A DNA stretch of 35,877 nucleotides from an uncultured SAR324 cluster bacterium (GTDB lineage Bacteria; SAR324; NAC60-12): the NCBI GenBank assembly GCA_902575715.1, contig CACGSI010000008.1:1-35877 (forward strand), written 5' to 3'. The notes under the pieces were generated by a model, which was not told the DNA's origin, did not search any database, and was given only the letters and a program-made list of their open reading frames with translations. Below, piece by piece: positions 25,443-34,250 of this stretch. The position numbers were made by a program, and so were the translations under genes. Numbering within the stretch: position 1 is the stretch's first letter; every line of letters begins with the position of its first letter.

Positions 25443-27164
25443 TCATGATAAACCAGAGATTAGGCCATTTGAATCAATATCAATTTTTTGTACAGCTGAC
25501 TTACTTGGCATACCGGGCATTAGCATCATTTTTCCTGTCAAAGCCACAATAAATCCAGCACCGTTTGAAACTTTTACATCTCTTACTTGCAAACGCCAAC
25601 CTGTAGGAGCATTTATTTTTTTTGGGTCATCGGATAGAGAAGACTGAGTCTTAGCCATGCAAATTGGTAATTTGTCCAATTTATTTTCTTCGAGTAGGTT
25701 TATGGAGGTTTTGGCTTCTTCAGAAAAGTCTACACCATCTGCTCGGTAAATTTCACGGGCCACTGTTTCAATTTTGGTTTTAATAGGATCTGAATCTTTA
25801 TAATAAAAATTTGGTTCTCCTGGCTTCTCGTCGACAATTTTCTTAATTTTTTTAGCTAGGTCTATTCCTCCATCTCCACCTCTTGAAACAACTTCACTCA
25901 ATGCACTTTCTACCCCAATGTCCTCACAAAATTGCCTAATTATTTCAAGTTCAGCAGGTGTGTCACTTGGGAATCTATTAATGGCTACTACTAATGGTAA
26001 TCCATATTTGCCGATATTTTCTGCATGAGTCTTTAGATTATCACAGCCTTTTTTTAAAGCTTCTACATTTTCTATCTTTAAGTTTTCTTTCTCCTCTCCT
26101 CCATGGAATTTTAAAGCTCTAACAGTTGCTACTAATACTGCCCCATTTGGTTTTAATCCAGCTTGCCGACATTTGATGTTCACAAATTTTTCAGCACCTA
26201 AATCTGCAGCAAACCCTGCTTCAGTAACAACATAAGGTGCTAATTTTAAAGCTAATCTAGTTGCCCTCACACTGTTTGAACCATGTGCAATATTTCCAAA
26301 TGGACCACAATGAACAAATACGGGCGTGTGTTCACATGTCTGGACTAGATTAGGTTTTAATGCATCTTTTAAAATGACACATAAAGCACCTATACAATCA
26401 AGTTCTTTAGCAAATATCGGTTTCCCTGATGTACTGTATGCAACAACAATTCTGCCTAGTCTATCTCTTAAGTCACTAATATCTTCTGCTAAAGCCATAA
26501 TTGTCATGATTTCCGAAGCTGCTACAATATCAAAACCTGTTTTATGAGGGAAACCATCGAATTTTGAGCCAAGACCTATTTCTCCGTTACGGAGTTGTCT
26601 ATCGCAAAGGTCAATTGTTCTACGCCATGTAACTTTGTTGATATCAATATTTAAAGGATTATCAAAATGTATCGAATTGTCCAGTACGGCTGATAATAAA
26701 TTATGGGCAGCTGAAATTGCGTGTAAATCGCCTGTAAAATGTATATTGATATCTTCCATTGGAAGAACTTGAGAATATCCTCCTCCAGCTGCACCACCCT
26801 TTATACCAAATGTTGGCCCCATACTAGGTTCGCGTATTGCTAGGGCATGCTTAACTCCTAATTTACCAAAGGCTTGAGCTATTCCTATTGATGTACAAGT
26901 TTTTCCTTCTCCTGCGGGAGTAGGTGTTATGGCCGTTACTAAAATCAGTTTCCCGTCAGATTTGTTTTTTAATTTTTCCCAAACTTTGTCTTCAATTTTT
27001 GCTTTATATTTCCCATACAATTCTAGGTCATCTTCATCTAAATCTAACTGTTTTGAAATTTCTTTTATAGGTTGCATTGTGGAATTCTGAGAAATTTCAA
27101 TGTCTGATGGAATTTGGGGAAGTTCTTTATACATTTCAGAAAAATCATCCTGTTCATTTATCAT
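25443..27164 (-). CDS. fhs: Formate-tetrahydrofolate ligase
   Basis: Interconverts formate, THF and ATP with 10-formyl-THF. In a demethylating pathway the reverse direction would recover ATP and release formate. The P-loop is PTPAGEGKT at about 81-89. REPSMGPTFGIKGGAAGGGY at about 113-132 and MEDINIHFTGDLHAI at about 136-150 are strongly conserved. At 573 residues it is slightly longer than the usual ~555, because of about 15 extra N-terminal residues; Met11 is an alternative start and neither has a Shine-Dalgarno. No folD lies in the window. Located between an EamA transporter gene and folB. Confidence 0.96.
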   Translation of the reverse strand: MINEQDDFSEMYKELPQIPSDIEISQNSTMQPIKEISKQLDLDEDDLELYGKYKAKIEDKVWEKLKNKSDGKLILVTAITPTPAGEGKTCTSIGIAQAFGKLGVKHALAIREPSMGPTFGIKGGAAGGGYSQVLPMEDINIHFTGDLHAISAAHNLLSAVLDNSIHFDNPLNIDINKVTWRRTIDLCDRQLRNGEIGLGSKFDGFPHKTGFDIVAASEIMTIMALAEDISDLRDRLGRIVVAYSTSGKPIFAKELDCIGALCVILKDALKPNLVQTCEHTPVFVHCGPFGNIAHGSNSVRATRLALKLAPYVVTEAGFAADLGAEKFVNIKCRQAGLKPNGAVLVATVRALKFHGGEEKENLKIENVEALKKGCDNLKTHAENIGKYGLPLVVAINRFPSDTPAELEIIRQFCEDIGVESALSEVVSRGGDGGIDLAKKIKKIVDEKPGEPNFYYKDSDPIKTKIETVAREIYRADGVDFSEEAKTSINLLEENKLDKLPICMAKTQSSLSDDPKKINAPTGWRLQVRDVKVSNGAGFIVALTGKMMLMPGMPSKSAVQKIDIDSNGLISGLS

Positions 27165-27208
27165 AATTATCTATAATTTAAAGTTTTAAATAATATTAAA
27201 ATACTTTG

Positions 27209-28093
27209 TTAAAAAAATTTTTTTTCATAAATTGGCATTTTTTTGCCAATAGCCACTGTAACAAAAATTAAAAGAGAAAAAACAATAGTTTCAAATCCGA
27301 TATTTTCTTTGATTAAAAAAAATGATGCAAACAAAGTTATAAATGGTTGAAACAACATTGTCTGGCTAACTCTTGCAATTCCTCCCAACGCTAAACCTTT
27401 GTTCCATAGAAAAAACCCAAAAAATTGGCTTACTAGAGATAAGTAAATAAAGCTTATGAGCACATTTGCAGGCAAACTAGCTATAGAAACTTTCGGGGCT
27501 GCAATCAATGCAGGCAACAAAATGAATGGAAATGAAATTATCAATGCCCAACATATTACTTGCCATCCTCCGATTTCCTTTGAAAGTTTCCCTCCAACAG
27601 CATAACCAATAGCAGCACTAAAAATTGCAGCACCTAAAAATATATCTCCTACTTGAAATGAACCAAAACCTTGTAATAATGCATACACAATAACTATTAT
27701 ACTTCCTAGTATACCAAATAACCAGAAAGATAAAGAAGGTTTTTCATTAGAAACTATTGACCCGACTATTGCTGTTGCTAGAGGCATTATCCCCAGTACA
27801 ACGCCGCCATGAGAAGCTGGTACGGTTTGCATTGCCCATGCAGATAAAACCGGAAATCCGATTACAATCCCTCCAGCAACTCCTATTAGCTGAAAAAACT
27901 GTTTTTGAGTTGGTATTTTGGGTCTTGTTACAATCAAAAAAATAGCTGCGGCAATCGACGCGATTAAAGCTCTTCCCAAACCAATGAAAAGTGGCTCAAA
28001 AAAAGGAATTATAAAACGAGTTGCAGGGAGTGTTAGTCCAAAACATGATACTCCTAAAAATCCTAAAATCATGCCCTTACTTTCTTTTTTCAT
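27209..28093 (-). CDS. EamA/DMT-family transporter
   Basis: A drug/metabolite transporter superfamily permease with about ten hydrophobic segments in 294 residues, arranged as two EamA repeats (about 1-137 and 147-290). GVSCFGLTLPATRFI at the start and SHGGVVLGIMPLATAIVGS at about 94-112 are typical. It starts 13 bases after the sdaA stop and is followed 44 bases later by fhs. It probably exports a metabolite such as an amino acid, but uptake of methylated amines cannot be excluded from sequence. Confidence 0.82.
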   Translation of the reverse strand: MKKESKGMILGFLGVSCFGLTLPATRFIIPFFEPLFIGLGRALIASIAAAIFLIVTRPKIPTQKQFFQLIGVAGGIVIGFPVLSAWAMQTVPASHGGVVLGIMPLATAIVGSIVSNEKPSLSFWLFGILGSIIVIVYALLQGFGSFQVGDIFLGAAIFSAAIGYAVGGKLSKEIGGWQVICWALIISFPFILLPALIAAPKVSIASLPANVLISFIYLSLVSQFFGFFLWNKGLALGGIARVSQTMLFQPFITLFASFFLIKENIGFETIVFSLLIFVTVAIGKKMPIYEKKFF

Positions 28094-28106
28094 ACTGAAT
28101 AGTTAA

Positions 28107-29474
28107 CTAACATTCTGGAATGTTTACGGCTAGACCACCTAAAGAAGTTTCCTTATACTGATTCATCATATCTTTTCCAGTTTTGTGCATTGTATTAATG
28201 ACTTTATCAAGAGAAATAAAATGATTACCATCTCCCCTGATGGCTAATCTTGCAGCATTTATTGCTTTTATTGCTCCCATTGTATTCCTTTCAATACAAG
28301 GAATCTGAACTAAACCTCCAACGGGGTCGCAAGTAAGGCCTAGATTATGCTCCATACCAATTTCAGCGGCATTAGTAATTTGATAAGGTGAACAATTCAT
28401 TGTAGATGCAAGTCCTGCAGCAGCCATTGAACATGCTACGCCAATTTCACCTTGACAGCCTACTTCAGCAGCTGAAATAGATGCTCCTTCTTTAAATAAT
28501 ATTCCAATTGCACCAGCAGTAAGTAAAAAATTAATTATTTTTTCTTCATTAAAATTGTTTTGAAAACGATCACAATAATTCATTACCGCTGGTATTAATC
28601 CACCTCCACCATTGGTTGGAGCTGTAACTATTCGCCCACCAGCTGCATTTTCTTCGTTCACAGCCATAGCAAATAAACTCACCCAATCCATTATTTCTAT
28701 AGGAGAAAAATTTGGATTCTTTTTCAACTGTTTATATATTTTTGGAGCTCTTCTTTTGACACCGAGTCCTCCTGGCAAAATTTCTTCAGTCGATGTCATT
28801 CCTCTATTGGTACATTCTTGCATTACTTGCCATATCGTAAGTAATTGTTTTCTTATTTCAGTTTCTGAGCGCCAAGTCAACTCATTACTCATCATAATTT
28901 CTGAGAGTTTCATACTATTACTTTTAGAGTGATTTAATAATTCCTCGCAGGTTTTAAAACGAAATGGAATTTGAGATCCCTTTTTTTCATGAACTCCTAT
29001 TTCCTCTGAATTTAATATAAAACCACCACCGATAGAATAAAACTCTTCTTCTCTTAATATTTTCTCTTTTTCTCCAAATGCTGTAAACCTCATCCCATTT
29101 GAATGATGAGGAAGTACTTCATTGCTTAAAAATTTAAGCGATTTGCTTTCGTTAAATGCTATTTTGTGTTCATTTAGTAAAGACAAAACCTTTTGTTTTC
29201 TAATTAAATCCAATCTTTTAGGAATATTTTCTGTATTAATTAGTGCCGGTTCTTCTCCTTCTAAACCCATTAAAATAGCTTTATCTGTACCGTGACCTTT
29301 ACCTGTTAAAGCTAAAGAGCCATACAGTTCTATCTTAATATTGTAGATACTATTAGTTGGGAAATGATTTTTACAATTTAAAAGAAATTTTTTAGCGGCA
29401 AACATTGGACCCACTGTGTGAGAACTTGAAGGTCCAATTCCAATTTTGAACATGTCAAAAACACTAATATTCAT
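28107..29474 (-). CDS. sdaA: L-serine ammonia-lyase (single-chain, Fe-S)
   Basis: Converts L-serine to pyruvate and ammonia using a 4Fe-4S cluster. The single chain of 455 residues has the beta domain first (GPSSSHTVGPMFAAKKF at about 15-31) and then the alpha domain with the Cys-containing segments GCQGEIGVACSMAAAG and LTCDPVGGLVQIPCIERN that supply cluster ligands. Both the cluster Cys set and the GGLVQIPC motif are intact. It follows the pterin methyltransferase gene by 27 bases. In context it would channel glycine-derived serine into central carbon as pyruvate, completing betaine breakdown. Confidence 0.94.
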   Translation of the reverse strand: MNISVFDMFKIGIGPSSSHTVGPMFAAKKFLLNCKNHFPTNSIYNIKIELYGSLALTGKGHGTDKAILMGLEGEEPALINTENIPKRLDLIRKQKVLSLLNEHKIAFNESKSLKFLSNEVLPHHSNGMRFTAFGEKEKILREEEFYSIGGGFILNSEEIGVHEKKGSQIPFRFKTCEELLNHSKSNSMKLSEIMMSNELTWRSETEIRKQLLTIWQVMQECTNRGMTSTEEILPGGLGVKRRAPKIYKQLKKNPNFSPIEIMDWVSLFAMAVNEENAAGGRIVTAPTNGGGGLIPAVMNYCDRFQNNFNEEKIINFLLTAGAIGILFKEGASISAAEVGCQGEIGVACSMAAAGLASTMNCSPYQITNAAEIGMEHNLGLTCDPVGGLVQIPCIERNTMGAIKAINAARLAIRGDGNHFISLDKVINTMHKTGKDMMNQYKETSLGGLAVNIPEC

Positions 29475-29501
29475 ATTATTAAATTTTTATATTTAATTAT
29501 T

Positions 29502-30407
29502 TTATCCTCGCTTTCGACGTTCTCTTCTTCTCTCTCTAACGTTTCTACCTTGATCTTCAGGAGCATTAACTCGATACTTTTTAATCCATTTGGAACAATC
29601 GGGATCATTACCCATCATAACATCAGCACCTAAGACTGCCTGAATTATATTTTCTTCAAGTGGATTTGTTATTGCAGATGTAAGTCCTGATGCTATAGCC
29701 ATAGTTAAAAACGCAGCATTAATTCCATGACGATTGGGTAATCCAAAACTGACATTTGAAGCGCCGCAAGTAGTATTTACTTTTAGTTCATTTTTCAATC
29801 TTCTAACTAATTTCATAACCTGTTTTACAGCAGAATTAATAGCTCCGATTGGCATAACTAATGGATCTACAACAATATCATTGGGTGGTATTCCGTAATC
29901 GGCTGCGCGTTCAACAATTTTTTTTGCTACTTCAAAACGGACATCAGGATCTTCTGATATTCCAGTTTCATCATTTGAAATTGCGACAACTGCGCATCCA
30001 TATTTTTTGACAAGAGGTAAAACAGATTCCAATCTTTCTTCTTCGCCAGTGACCGAGTTCAATAATGCCTTACCTTTGTATACTTCTAGTCCAGCTTCCA
30101 AAGCTGCCACAATGGAAGAATCAATAGAGAGTGGAACGTCTGTAAGAGATTGAACTAATTTTATTGAGTTTGCTAGAATTTTTGGTTCATCAGCAAGAGG
30201 AATCCCTGCATTAACGTCTAGCATTTGTGCACCAGCAGCAACTTGCTCTAATGCATCTTTTTCTACTCTAGAAAAATCGCCTTCCGCCATTTCCTTTGCA
30301 AGTAATTTTCGACCAGTCGGATTTATTCTTTCACCAATAATTACAAATGGTCGTTCATAGCCTATTATTACTTCTTTACTGTCTGAACTAATTATGGTAT
30401 CTGTCAT
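29502..30407 (-). CDS. Methyltetrahydrofolate:corrinoid methyltransferase (pterin-binding)
   Basis: A DHPS-like TIM-barrel methyltransferase that moves a methyl group between a corrinoid protein and THF (MeTr / MtgA / MetH pterin-domain family). In 301 residues the pterin-binding signatures are IGERINPTGRKLLA at about 24-37, QMLDVNAGIP at about 61-70, SIDSSIVAALEAGL, ALLNSVTGEEER and TTCGASNVSFGLPNR. In this locus the likely direction is methyl-corrinoid to THF, giving 5-methyl-THF. The C-terminus ends in a very basic tail (RNVRERRRERRKRG). An alternative role is as the pterin component of a split methionine synthase. It lies 15 bases after the PF13769 gene. Confidence 0.9.
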   Translation of the reverse strand: MTDTIISSDSKEVIIGYERPFVIIGERINPTGRKLLAKEMAEGDFSRVEKDALEQVAAGAQMLDVNAGIPLADEPKILANSIKLVQSLTDVPLSIDSSIVAALEAGLEVYKGKALLNSVTGEEERLESVLPLVKKYGCAVVAISNDETGISEDPDVRFEVAKKIVERAADYGIPPNDIVVDPLVMPIGAINSAVKQVMKLVRRLKNELKVNTTCGASNVSFGLPNRHGINAAFLTMAIASGLTSAITNPLEENIIQAVLGADVMMGNDPDCSKWIKKYRVNAPEDQGRNVRERRRERRKRG

Positions 30408-30422
30408 TTTTAGATTTTATTA

Positions 30423-30722
30423 TTATGAGTTCTTAATTCCTTTATTTTTAACAATCAATTTTAAAATATCATCAGAAAATTCATTTTCTAATTCCGATGC
30501 AGTATTTTCTGCAATTTCTTGCGGATCTCCCTGACATGATTCTATTTGTCTTCGCCAATCCTCAAGGTATTCCTTACTGCCTTGCCTGCCAGCTCTCATT
30601 GCTGCTTTGTCTATAGCCTCCATAAATCTTTTTGATAACTGTTTTTTTGCAGAATTTCTTCCATGTTTGACAACAACCTGAGAAGGTATATCACGCCAAA
30701 AAATTATAGTCCTTTTTGCCAT
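30423..30722 (-). CDS. PF13769-type 'virulence factor' small protein
   Basis: A 99-residue protein that I recognise as the small family databases call 'virulence factor' (PF13769). It starts with the characteristic IFWRDIPSQVVVKHGR at about 7-22 and continues with KKQLSKRFMEAIDKAAMRAG and YLEDWRRQ. There is no signal peptide or membrane span; it is basic at the start and acidic at the end. The name is uninformative. The gene is wedged 2 bases after DUF1638 and 15 bases before the pterin methyltransferase, which implies a role in the corrinoid/folate methyl-transfer module. Molecular function unknown. Confidence 0.8.
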   Translation of the reverse strand: MAKRTIIFWRDIPSQVVVKHGRNSAKKQLSKRFMEAIDKAAMRAGRQGSKEYLEDWRRQIESCQGDPQEIAENTASELENEFSDDILKLIVKNKGIKNS

Positions 30723-30724
30723 AA

Positions 30725-31306
30725 TTATTTTTTATTTCCAAGATAAGACAATGAATCTTCCAACTGACCATAGCCAACTAATCTATATTCATATTCAAGT
30801 TTTAAAAGTTCTGAAATATTTTTTGCTTTTCTTTGTAAGTTGAGGTTATCTGTTTGAGCTAGATACATTACTTTTTTGTAGTTTTTAAAAAATATATTTA
30901 AAAGTTCAGGTTTTTTATCAATCATCAATCCTTGCCAAACTAGTTTCTCAAACGTTCTTACTAAAAAATCTGTCAAGAAAAAAGTTCCTGGCTCATCTTC
31001 CATAATCTTTTCAAATAATTTGCTTCCAGAAAAGAATTCATAGCAATGAGCACCCGGTAATCTTTTTAAACCGAATTCTTCTATAAGTGAATCAATTTTA
31101 CCACCAGTTCCACAGTCTGCGAATCCAATAAATATTTTTGAAAAATTCGCTTGGGAATTTAGTAAAATATTTCTTAATTCTGCAGTAATTTTTTCTGGAG
31201 AATTGTGCAATATCGCGGGTAAATATTGAATCTCTAAATGAGACCAATTATTTATTCGTATCAAAGTGGAAATTTCTTTTGATAAAGCTCCGCATGCAAG
31301 GATCAA
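30725..31306 (-). CDS. DUF1638 protein
   Basis: A member of DUF1638, a family often found beside corrinoid methyltransferase genes. Conserved-looking positions are Cys5 in ILACGAL, GFADCGTGG at about 61-69 (Cys65) and PGAHCYEFFSG at about 84-94 (His87, Cys88, Glu90), a pattern that suggests a metal- or cofactor-binding pocket. The coordinates use a TTG start. The frame stays open upstream, and a GGAG (31333-31336) sits before an in-frame ATA at 31325-31327, which would add seven residues and give an N-terminus more like other family members. Biochemical function unknown; assisting corrinoid or methyl transfer is inference from context. Confidence 0.78.
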   Translation of the reverse strand: MILACGALSKEISTLIRINNWSHLEIQYLPAILHNSPEKITAELRNILLNSQANFSKIFIGFADCGTGGKIDSLIEEFGLKRLPGAHCYEFFSGSKLFEKIMEDEPGTFFLTDFLVRTFEKLVWQGLMIDKKPELLNIFFKNYKKVMYLAQTDNLNLQRKAKNISELLKLEYEYRLVGYGQLEDSLSYLGNKK

Positions 31307-31392
31307 AAATTTATTTGAGTTGCCTATTATCTCTCCGTTTTCTCTTAAGTGAGAATAATTAAAAATATTAATTAATTTTAGCTTACCTAATT

Positions 31393-31419
31393 TTTACTAT
31401 ATTATCAAAATATAGTAAA
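31393..31419 (-). promoter_or_regulatory. 11-bp hairpin just after the corrinoid protein gene
   Basis: TTTACTATATT at 31393-31403 pairs perfectly with 31409-31419 around a five-base loop. It begins 10 bases past the corrinoid protein stop and is not followed by a T-run on the - strand. It resembles the tctC-tctB hairpin and may protect the upstream mRNA end or partly attenuate downstream genes. Confidence 0.55.
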
Positions 31420-31428
31420 TTGTAGTCT

Positions 31429-32166
31429 TTAAGCAGCTACTTTTTTTTCAGCATCCCCTGGGTTACGTTTTTTTTGTACCATCATTTTTGCCGTTTCAAC
31501 TGCTACGGCAGCGTCTCGGCAGTATGCATCAGCTCCGATAGCCTGACTAAATTCTTCATTTAGTGGAGCACCACCTACTAAAACAATTAAATCGTCTCGT
31601 ATGCCTATGTTTTCAAGCTCATCAATAACTACTTTCATATATGGCATAGTGGTAGTTAGAAGGGCAGACATTCCTAGAATATCAGGTTTATGTTTTTCAA
31701 TAGCTTCTAAATAATTTTCTACAGGATTATTAATTCCAATGTCTATGACTTCAAAACCAGCACCTTCCCACATCATTCCTACCAAGTTTTTACCAATATC
31801 ATGAATGTCTCCTTTAACTGTACCTATAACAGCTTTCCCAATAGGAGGAGCACCAGTTTCCGCAAGAAGTGGTCTTAAAATTTCCATTCCGCCCTTCATT
31901 GCATTTGCTGAAAGAAGTACTTCTGGTACAAATAAAATACCATCACGAAAATCTATTCCAACAATCCTCATGCCTTCTACTAAGGCATCATTAAGTACCT
32001 TATCAGGTCCCCATCCTCTATCAAGTAATATATTAGTCCCTTCCATGATTTCTTCTTTTAGTCCATCATAAAGGTCATCGTGCATTTGAGGAACAAGCTC
32101 GTCATCTGAAAGAGTTGACAAATCAAGTTCTTCTTCGTCAATCATCTCATTATTTTCTTCGCTCAT
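31429..32166 (-). CDS. Corrinoid (B12-binding) methyltransferase protein
   Basis: Carries the corrinoid cofactor that accepts a methyl group from the MttB-family enzyme and passes it to the pterin methyltransferase. In 245 residues there is an acidic N-terminus (about 1-30), a helical B12-binding cap domain (about 25-105), and a Rossmann cobalamin domain with the DxHxxG motif GDIHDIGKNLVG at about 119-130; His122 is the lower cobalt ligand. Ser167-Ala-Leu and Gly198-Gly-Ala are the other cobalamin-contact loops. It corresponds to MttC/MtgC-type proteins and to the B12 domain of MetH. A strong GGAG upstream fixes the start. It is placed between the TMADH-like gene and DUF1638. Confidence 0.93.
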   Translation of the reverse strand: MSEENNEMIDEEELDLSTLSDDELVPQMHDDLYDGLKEEIMEGTNILLDRGWGPDKVLNDALVEGMRIVGIDFRDGILFVPEVLLSANAMKGGMEILRPLLAETGAPPIGKAVIGTVKGDIHDIGKNLVGMMWEGAGFEVIDIGINNPVENYLEAIEKHKPDILGMSALLTTTMPYMKVVIDELENIGIRDDLIVLVGGAPLNEEFSQAIGADAYCRDAAVAVETAKMMVQKKRNPGDAEKKVAA

Positions 32167-32202
32167 TTATTTTCTCCTTCTTACGCATAATTTATTCTTA
32201 AA

Positions 32203-34245
32203 TTAAATTTCTTTGCATAGTCGCAAGGAATCGTAAATTGCCGAATGAATATTTCTACTAGCAACAGCGTCACCTACCCTATAAAGTTTGAACTTATTTT
32301 CAGGTTTTTTTAATACTGTTTGAGGTTTAAAACTTAATAATTCATCTAAATTTACCTGTCCCAAATTAACAGATAAATTCTGAAGCTTTAAATATAGCTC
32401 GTCTAGTGGCAAAGTGCCATGCTCCACAACTATCTGATCTACAGTCCTAACCGTTTCTAAATTAGAATATTCATTATACAAAAAAGCATTGTAAACAGAG
32501 TTACATTTTTTAACTTCAATTAAACGATGATTTAGTGTAATCAAAACATCATTTTTGTAAAGTTTTTTAATATAAGCAGGGTAATTTGTCCCGCCAACAT
32601 CAGGTGCTATAGTCCTTTCTGGACTAACATATTCAATTTTTGTGCTAAAATCGCATAAAAATTCGCAACAAGAAATTCCTGGGTGTTGACCATTATCATC
32701 AAAAATTAAAATATTTTTCTTTGGTTTAACATTACCTGCCAGAATGTCCCAAGTAGAAACTACTAAATCACTCCCTTTTTTAAGAAACTTAGTATTAGGG
32801 ATGCCTCCGGTTGCAACTATTACCACATCAGGATCCTCTGATAAAACATTATTTAAATCTGCGAAAAAATTCAACTTTAATTTTACTCCAAGGAAATTAA
32901 TCTCTTTTAAGAGCCAATCTACTATTCCAAAAACTTCTTTTCGTCTCTTAACCTTAGCTGCTAAAAGAAGTTGTCCACCAACTCGATCATTCGCCTCTAA
33001 TAAAACTACTTGATGACCACGTTCTGCGCAGACTCTTGCAGCCTCAAGTCCTGCAGGCCCGGCTCCTACAACAACAACTTTTTTAGTATTACCTGCTTTT
33101 TTTGTTATTTTGTGTGGTATATTTTTTTCTCTTCCAGTTGCTGGATTTTGTGCACAAAGTGCGTCACCGTTTTCATAAAGCCTATCTAAACAATAACCAA
33201 TTCCAACACAATGTCTAATTCTCTTTTCATTACCAGATTCAATTTTTGAAACAATGTATGGATCAGCCATATGAGCTCTTGTCATACCTACCATGTCAAG
33301 AAGATTCTCTCGAAGTGCATATCGTGTCGTTGACAAATCGTTAATACGTGCAGCATGAAATATCGGGAGGTTAAACTCTTTTTTAATTGAACCTACAAAC
33401 TCAAGTTGTGGACCCGCTGGTGTTCCCATATTTGGAATTAGGTGAGACAATCCTTCTTGAGTGTCAATATGTCCTAGAATTACATTTATAAAGTCAAGCC
33501 CTCCTGTTTTTACAAGAATATTTCCTATTTTCAATCCTTCATCAATTTTTAAGCCATCCGTTAAATTTTCATCAAAAACCATTCTAATTCCAACTATGTA
33601 TTGGCTGCCAACATTTTTTCTGATTTCTTCTATGACTTCCAAAGAAAACCTAGCTCTATTTTCTAAACTTCCCCCATATTTGTCTTTTCGTAAATTAGTC
33701 CTAGGAGACCAAAATGAGTCCATTAAATGACCATAAGCTTCTATTTCTACACCATCTAATCCTCCTTCTTTACATCGATTTGCAGCTTTCCCGTAATCTT
33801 TTACTATTCTTCTTATATCAGATTCTTCTGCAATTTTTGGAAATCCTCGGTGAGCAGCTTCTCTTACGCATGAAGGAGCAACTATAGGAAGCCAATCACC
33901 AGAATTTGAAACGCTTCTTCTTCCTAAATGTGTTATTTGACACATTATGGCAGATTCGTAACTATGGACAGCTCCAGAGATTTTTTGGAAGTATGGTATT
34001 ATATTATCATTACCTGCATACAAATTCCCAAAAACGGGAGGGGAATCGGGTGATACAAGGGTTGATCCCCCAATCATTGTCATAGCAATCCCTCCTTTTG
34101 CCTTTTCTTTGTGATAAAGCAAATACCTTTCTTTTGGCAATCCATTTACTGAATATGCTGGTTCGTGGCTTGTACTGATAATCCTATTTTTTAAATGTAA
34201 ATGTTTGAGATTAAATGATTTTAGTATGGGATCTTTAATTTTCAT
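32203..34245 (-). CDS. TMADH/DgcA-like NADH:flavin oxidoreductase
   Basis: A 680-residue two-domain flavoprotein: an Old Yellow Enzyme-type FMN barrel (about 1-335; [20 protein letters not shown] and the [14 protein letters not shown] loop visible) followed by an NAD(P)/ADP-binding domain with [14 protein letters not shown] at about 392-405 and a GGQLLLA loop. This layout is that of trimethylamine/dimethylamine dehydrogenase and of the dimethylglycine demethylase subunit DgcA. The Fe-S motif has Cys346, Cys352 and Cys364, but the position of the second TMADH cluster Cys is Ile349. It starts 5 bases after the MttB-family gene. It likely demethylates an N-methyl compound; no DgcB-like Fe-S partner is nearby. 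Confidence 0.85.
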   Translation of the reverse strand: MKIKDPILKSFNLKHLHLKNRIISTSHEPAYSVNGLPKERYLLYHKEKAKGGIAMTMIGGSTLVSPDSPPVFGNLYAGNDNIIPYFQKISGAVHSYESAIMCQITHLGRRSVSNSGDWLPIVAPSCVREAAHRGFPKIAEESDIRRIVKDYGKAANRCKEGGLDGVEIEAYGHLMDSFWSPRTNLRKDKYGGSLENRARFSLEVIEEIRKNVGSQYIVGIRMVFDENLTDGLKIDEGLKIGNILVKTGGLDFINVILGHIDTQEGLSHLIPNMGTPAGPQLEFVGSIKKEFNLPIFHAARINDLSTTRYALRENLLDMVGMTRAHMADPYIVSKIESGNEKRIRHCVGIGYCLDRLYENGDALCAQNPATGREKNIPHKITKKAGNTKKVVVVGAGPAGLEAARVCAERGHQVVLLEANDRVGGQLLLAAKVKRRKEVFGIVDWLLKEINFLGVKLKLNFFADLNNVLSEDPDVVIVATGGIPNTKFLKKGSDLVVSTWDILAGNVKPKKNILIFDDNGQHPGISCCEFLCDFSTKIEYVSPERTIAPDVGGTNYPAYIKKLYKNDVLITLNHRLIEVKKCNSVYNAFLYNEYSNLETVRTVDQIVVEHGTLPLDELYLKLQNLSVNLGQVNLDELLSFKPQTVLKKPENKFKLYRVGDAVASRNIHSAIYDSLRLCKEI

Positions 34246-34250
34246 CCGAC

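Noticed and set aside
28107..29474. Riboswitch (glycine or SAM) upstream of sdaA or soxD
   Set aside because: The sdaA gap is only 27 bases, and the soxD gap is plain A+T without the conserved cores of either class.
30423..30722. Virulence function for the PF13769 protein
   Set aside because: The family name is historical; neighbours here are all C1-transfer enzymes and nothing suggests secretion or host interaction.
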